Below, piece by piece: positions 6,860 through 10,804 of a DNA stretch of 10,804 nt (positions are counted from its first letter, which is position 1; every line of letters starts with the position of its first letter). Made by a program: the position numbers and the translations under genes. Source of the stretch: Cudoniella acicularis (lineage: Eukaryota; Ascomycota; Leotiomycetes; Helotiales; Helotiaceae); NCBI GenBank assembly GCA_013054445.1, contig JAAMPI010001751.1, positions 1 through 10,804 on the forward strand. Reading direction: 5' to 3'. The notes under the pieces were generated by a model, which did no database searches, was not told where the DNA came from, and saw nothing but the letters and a program-made list of their open reading frames with translations.

Positions 6860-8875
6860 TCATACCCCGAGGCTCTCGTGATTGTTCCAAACCGGATTTG
6901 AAGGGATTTCGTCAATGGTGGGATCGAAGGTAGCAACGTAATCCTCGTGAGTCCAGTTCACATCAATCTTCTCAACCTCCCTTGATGTATCCCCTGCCTC
7001 TTGTCCCCGTGGTCTCTTAATGGTATGAGACATTGTACCTGGAAGCAAACCACGAAATCGCTCTCTGATCTCATCCAGCTCTCCGTTCTTCACACCATGT
7101 CCCGCCAATGCCTGAACTGCCATGTTTATGTCCGGAAACACAATCTCCCCAGTCTCAGTATCTTTCCATGCAAAAAGCCGAACATAATGATCCGCATCCC
7201 CATTCCGAACAACGGCATCCTCTAGCGGCTTCCAAGTGGCAGCATCGGCCTCGATCTTGTCTCTGCGATTCTTGCGGTTGATTGGAAGATGGTACCACTG
7301 TGAACGAACCCGGCCAAAGTGATCGAAAACCGCACTGGCACGTTCAAGTTGATGTTTCAGTCGCAGCTCATCCAAAGATATAATTTGCTCGTCAGTTAGA
7401 TCAAGGCCTGTGCCATGTGGAATATCGATGGCAGCTTGAATTTCTGGGGGAATAGGAACAATCGAATTGGATTTCTTAGTCCTGGCCCGCTTTCGTGGTG
7501 GCTGTTCGGTGTCAGATTCCGGCTGGGGATCAGCTCCATTCTCGACGACTTCATTGTCACCATCTTGAGGTTCAGAAGCAGAAGCTTGGCCAGCCTGAGT
7601 TGCGCTACTCATCGCTCGAATCCTAGCATTATCCTCGGAAATCGCCACCCAATCCTTTCTACACGTCGGTCTTTCTGGGGTGTAAGTCAAAGATGCAAGG
7701 TGCACCTTCTCTGGGCCATTGCCAACTATCTCTGCGGCGACATCTCCTTCTACTGCTACGCAATCATTGCTGCGTGCACAAATCTCCTTTTCGTATTTGA
7801 TGTATAACCTCATCATAAACTCCTGATGGGCTTTTAGTGTCATAACCGACAGCATGGCGGGCGTGAAGATCTCTGGATTAAGCCACCAGAACTTCGGCTC
7901 CATTAGCGTCTGGGATGGGTACAGAACCACCACCAGCCGCAATTTCGACAGGTTTTCGGAGAATGGGGGAACGAGAGGATCTGCGAGAATTCGCTGGGGA
8001 CTGTCGCGGGGAACAGTGTAAGGTCCCACAGCCGTACTTCGATGATAAAATCTGCCCGAAAACACCAGTACCTCAAGAGGCTTCATCTCTGCCGTCAACC
8101 GCAACGGCGTCAAGTTCGTCCTGCCCATAAAACAATCCTCCTCCAAGTTAGAGAGATTGAAAAGAACACTCTTCATTGCCACATCATCTCGACCATCTGT
8201 ATGTGCTCCTCCAAATTTTCCTAACTCCGCTCCCAAGTCATTCTTTGGCTTGGAAAAATTGAGCTGGATATTTGTAAGATAATGGTTTCTCTCCCAACCC
8301 ATTGTGAGCGACGCTTCGCAATAATATCGAACTTCTCGTGCGTTATCGCCGTGTTCAGGAAAAGCCTTTGTTAAAACGACGGCAGCAATTTCGGAAAGCT
8401 CGAAGATAACCCGTTGTCTCTCATTATCCGTATCTGAGCGAGATCCAGCACTGAGTTGTACGCCGTGATTTTTGTTTGTAGGCTGAATAGTAAGGCCCAA
8501 TTGATACACCTTCTTGATATTCTTCCCCTTCTTTTGGTCCCGGCAAAGCTTTTCTTCGAATGCTGGGTTTAGTAGGGTCTCTGCCACTGCGCGAAGTCGT
8601 TCCAGAAGGCCATGGCTTTGTAGCCAGGCGGTTGACCCCTGAAAGCATATAGGGGAGGGCTTGTCGGGATTTGAGTAATAAGGAACATCTGGCAAAATAA
8701 GGCTATAGTCTATAGCCACCAGGTCTTTCTTTGTCAAAAGAGCTCGAACTGTCTCCAGCGGCTGGGGGAGGTCAAATGAGGATTGTCGCCTCTCTGCCTG
8801 GTTCAGGTCGGTGGTCTTGTCTACAAACATGGCACCGTCTTTGGCGTACGGCTCGGTGAAGAGTCGCTTCGACAT
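6860..8875 (-). CDS. Putative nuclear 2-oxoglutarate/Fe(II) dioxygenase
   Basis: A single uninterrupted exon encodes 671 residues from the ATG at 8875. I chose this start because it has an A at -3 (ccacaATG) and a TATA box about 75 nt upstream; the frame stays open to 8950 but only from a TTG. The centre resembles a double-stranded beta-helix 2OG/Fe(II) oxygenase. GGAHTDGRDD supplies the first iron ligands (H225, D227). LEVLVFSGRFYHRST supplies the distal histidine (H278), with R290 or R295 as candidate 2OG-binding arginine, 12 and 17 residues later. Residues 423-470 are an acidic, Gln/Ser-rich linker ending in PPRKRARTKK (459-468), a likely nuclear localisation signal, followed by a charged C-terminal part I do not recognise. 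The HxDxxD spacing and the H-x-small motif recall TET/JBP-type oxygenases, which modify 5-methylpyrimidines, but prolyl-hydroxylase-like or other oxygenases remain possible. No transposase or partner gene is visible nearby. Confidence 0.75.
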   Translation of the reverse strand: MSKRLFTEPYAKDGAMFVDKTTDLNQAERRQSSFDLPQPLETVRALLTKKDLVAIDYSLILPDVPYYSNPDKPSPICFQGSTAWLQSHGLLERLRAVAETLLNPAFEEKLCRDQKKGKNIKKVYQLGLTIQPTNKNHGVQLSAGSRSDTDNERQRVIFELSEIAAVVLTKAFPEHGDNAREVRYYCEASLTMGWERNHYLTNIQLNFSKPKNDLGAELGKFGGAHTDGRDDVAMKSVLFNLSNLEEDCFMGRTNLTPLRLTAEMKPLEVLVFSGRFYHRSTAVGPYTVPRDSPQRILADPLVPPFSENLSKLRLVVVLYPSQTLMEPKFWWLNPEIFTPAMLSVMTLKAHQEFMMRLYIKYEKEICARSNDCVAVEGDVAAEIVGNGPEKVHLASLTYTPERPTCRKDWVAISEDNARIRAMSSATQAGQASASEPQDGDNEVVENGADPQPESDTEQPPRKRARTKKSNSIVPIPPEIQAAIDIPHGTGLDLTDEQIISLDELRLKHQLERASAVFDHFGRVRSQWYHLPINRKNRRDKIEADAATWKPLEDAVVRNGDADHYVRLFAWKDTETGEIVFPDINMAVQALAGHGVKNGELDEIRERFRGLLPGTMSHTIKRPRGQEAGDTSREVEKIDVNWTHEDYVATFDPTIDEIPSNPVWNNHESLGV

Positions 8876-8948
8876 TGTGGTGGGTGGTGGGTAGTGTCGA
8901 GGGTATTGCTGCGTACAAGAATGTTGTGTGTTAACAGTCCTCGAAGGC

Positions 8949-8956
8949 AATTTATA
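8949..8956 (-). promoter_or_regulatory. TATA box of the dioxygenase gene
   Basis: On the minus strand this reads TATAAATT. It lies 74-81 nt before the ATG at 8875. With the usual 30 nt to the transcription start, the start would be near 8920, giving a leader of about 45 nt. This supports the downstream ATG as start and puts the upstream in-frame TTG (8950) beside the TATA box itself, hence untranscribed. Confidence 0.55.
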
Positions 8957-9029
8957 CCCGGAGCAAATAGTTTTTTTCAGAAGCTCTCTACTGTGTTGCT
9001 TAACCGAGCCAATTAGGAGAGGGATAATA

Positions 9030-9690
9030 GGACTTTAGTAAAGTAAATTTAGACCTGAAATTCACGGCAAATTTTTTAAAGTTAGTCAGCTTAGACATAT
9101 TCGCTTGTCTAAATTTAAAAGAATAATATCTGTGCTCTTGTGAGATATTACACTTTTTAGAGCCACAAAAGGGTGTGACTTTTATCCTATAAAAACAAAT
9201 ATTTGCTTCTAAATTTTCGAACTAAGACAGCTGTCAACTATAATAGACTCACTTGTGATAGACTTCTCACGGACTTCTCACATTCAAAGAAGAATAATTG
9301 TACTACTGTGAGATATTATAATTTTTTAAACTGTAAAAGGATCCAAGTTTTATCTAATAAAATCTCATATTCACTATTAAATTTTTAAATTTAGATAGCT
9401 ATCAGCTTAGATATACTCACTTGGAACAGACCTTTAAAATTTTAAGAAAAATAATTCATAATATAATAAGACATTACAGAATGTAAACGGATTAGGCTTT
9501 TATCTTATTAAATTTTGAATTTACTGCTGGAAACTTTTAAGTTTAGACAGTAGCCATGACATGCTCTCTTGTTGCCGACTACTATTAGTTTGTTCAAGCA
9601 ATAATTATATTTTTATGAGATATTAGTAGAACTGTTATCTCACTGAGTAAGTAAAAGAATCTAGAATAGTCAAAGAAATAAAGTTTTCTG
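9030..9690. repeat. AT-rich degenerate tandem array, about four units of 150-168 bp
   Basis: Four diverged copies follow one another. Anchors: cttg ending at 9107, 9255, 9423 and 9571; a gagatatta-like string at 9142, 9310, 9469 and 9617; a gtaaaag-like string at 9165, 9333, 9483 and 9651. Each unit also carries a ttttatc..aataaaa segment and an aatttt(t)aaattta-gaca segment. A partial copy seems to start at about 9030. Steps range from 148 to 168 bp because of indels. Divergence is heavy and rich in C/T and G/A changes, which would fit RIP of an old repeat, though I did not count it. The array has no ORF and ends about 80 bp from the dioxygenase promoter. I cannot tell whether it began as a satellite, a minisatellite or a transposon fragment. 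Confidence 0.65.
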
Positions 9691-10550
9691 ATATTACATC
9701 CTAAGCTTAAAGAGATGTGACGACATTTTAAAAGTCTTAAATGACTAACTGTTTGCTATTGGTAAGGCAATTGAAATGTTCAAACAGGTTTCCAAGGTGA
9801 TGCAGTCATTGCTTCATTTATTTGCTTAATTTCTGCGAGGATGCAAAGGTAGCTAGGTCAGGTATCAAACCATGAGGTATGGGCCAAAAACCTGATCTGG
9901 GAATAGCCTCATTTGAGCAACCGAGTCCTTCTCAATCCACCTTGATAAAAGAGCTTGTGCGGGTACTGCAGTGTTCGCGATTTTTGGTAGTGCGAGTGAA
10001 AATTGCATTGCGACAGCCTTAACTCTGGTCTAAAATCGATGCAACTTTGGGACAAACTGTATAGCTATAGACTGATAACTGCAAGCTATTCCTCCATTCG
10101 CATATACTGCCGTTGTTGCGCAATTAATATTAAAAGTAGTTGCAAAGTCAGAATTGATGTTCTGGCTCGTGAGGCCTAACCAATCCTGGATTTTCCACCT
10201 GACAATACTACTACAATAAGGCGTGGGACAATTTTATAACTATTAGACAGGCTGCCAGCCGCTTACTATTCGGTTCCCAGTCTCGAAAAACCAACCACTC
10301 TAGATCTCACACAAAAATACATCGAAATCTGAGCTCGATTCCCTTCCGCCAGAGTCTTCCGAAGCTGCCTCGAACAATTTCCGTTGTCGTCCTCTCGAAA
10401 CCAATCAGTCTACAATTCTGCCAGAATCATACGTAGGATTTCGAAAGTACTATGCGATTCGGGACGAAATAGTTCGTTCATGAAAGCAATGTTTCAACAC
10501 CGGAATATCGACACCTCCCAACTCACTGTCTCATGTGACCCCGCGCCGCC
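9691..10550. other. Intergenic stretch, no gene recognised
   Basis: Base composition returns toward normal after the AT-rich array. I find no open frame with an ATG and recognisable content, no tRNA with a credible B box, and no repeat. It is probably upstream DNA of the gene that begins to the right of the window. Confidence 0.4.
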
Positions 10551-10600
10551 TTTGCTCAGGCTGGCTCAGGCTGGCTCAGCTTCAGCTCAGGTCTGCTCAC
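10551..10600 (+). repeat. Phased GCTCA motifs (10-bp tandem repeat)
   Basis: GCTCA occurs at 10554, 10564, 10574, 10585 and 10595, at steps of 10, 10, 11 and 10 bp. The first three lie in a near-perfect ctggctcagg tandem. One motif per helical turn puts all five on the same DNA face. The tract sits about 140 bp before the TATA box at 10737. Replication slippage could have made it; a protein-binding array is the alternative. Confidence 0.6.
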
Positions 10601-10634
10601 CCGCCTCACTAGAAGTCGTCAACTTTTAACGAGG

Positions 10635-10685
10635 GATCCAAAGGTGGCCCCCTCTCCCTAGGTAGCGATCCAAAAGACTTCCCCT
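10635..10685 (+). promoter_or_regulatory. Duplicated GATCC...CCCCT promoter module
   Basis: GATCCAAA occurs at 10635 and again at 10667, 32 bp apart (about three helical turns), and in each case CCCCT begins exactly 14 bp downstream (10649 and 10681). CCCCT is the stress-response element bound by Msn2/Msn4-type zinc fingers in yeast and related factors in ascomycetes. The paired layout suggests a composite site upstream of the gene beyond the right edge. Confidence 0.45.
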
Positions 10686-10736
10686 AAGTCCGTGTCCCCC
10701 CCCCCGAGTTTAGCACCCGCCGCCGCTTTCAACGTT

Positions 10737-10743
10737 TATAAAA
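10737..10743 (+). promoter_or_regulatory. TATA box and core promoter of a gene beyond the right edge
   Basis: TATAAAA is followed by a pyrimidine-rich leader (cttgctttatcttcctcttt, starting about 10751), the usual layout for well-expressed filamentous-fungal genes. A run of ten C (10696-10705) and a gccgccgc string lie just before it. No ATG appears before the window ends, so the gene itself is not visible. A transcription start near 10765-10775 is inferred. Confidence 0.6.
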
Positions 10744-10804
10744 CTCACGCTTGCTTTATCTTCCTCTTTAATTCATTCCTAAGCACCCTCTGCTTGCTCT
10801 TTCA

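Noticed and set aside
7415..7807. Plus-strand 130-codon frame
   Set aside because: It lies wholly antisense to the intact dioxygenase gene, has no domain, and is explained by that gene's codon composition.
9030..9690. CRISPR-like array
   Set aside because: Units are diverged throughout with no constant repeat and variable spacer, and the sequence is eukaryotic.
10310..10345. Possible tRNA B box (gagctcgattccc)
   Set aside because: No matching A box or acceptor-stem pairing could be found at the right distance upstream.
10384..10629. Plus-strand 81-codon frame before the right-hand promoter
   Set aside because: It has no ATG start supported by context, its end is made from the GCTCA tandem tract, and it precedes the TATA box of the next gene.

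Overview
This looks like nuclear DNA of a filamentous ascomycete. The one clear intron is 63 nt with a GTGAGT donor, a CTAAT branch and a TAG acceptor. TATA boxes lie close to start codons, intergenic space is long, and the proteins are of kinds common in ascomycetes: a BTB protein of fungal architecture and a small secreted protein of a fungus-specific family. A leotiomycete is my guess, but the window cannot prove it.

Layout. Positions 1-2950 hold no gene I can defend. They contain a weak minus-strand ORF (817-1128), an 18-nt direct repeat (1159 and 2201) and a promoter-like TATA box at 2106. Positions 2957-3704 (minus) carry a BTB/POZ gene whose reading frame is broken at two or three points. 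Positions 3772-5100 are empty apart from a perfect 16-bp palindrome near the BTB gene. Positions 5475-6504 (plus) encode a secreted protein with a signal peptide and one intron; a single ambiguous base (N at 6251) breaks its frame and is probably an assembly error. Converging on it, 6860-8875 (minus) is an intact single-exon gene for a 671-residue protein with a 2-oxoglutarate/Fe(II) dioxygenase core (HxD...H...R) and a basic nuclear-localisation-like cluster. Its fold and nuclear signal make a TET/JBP-like nucleic-acid oxygenase a candidate, but this is unproven.

Upstream of the dioxygenase, 9030-9690 is an AT-rich array of about four diverged units of roughly 150-168 bp, possibly aged by RIP. 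Positions 9691-10550 show no gene. The right edge (10550-10804) is a well-formed promoter for a plus-strand gene beyond the window. It has five GCTCA motifs at helical spacing, a duplicated GATCC...CCCCT module, a C10 tract, a TATA box and a pyrimidine-rich leader.

Nothing shows that these genes work as a pathway; they look like independent neighbours. The dioxygenase is the best candidate for new biology. The two frame breaks at an N and at an A-run say the assembly should be checked before calling pseudogenes.
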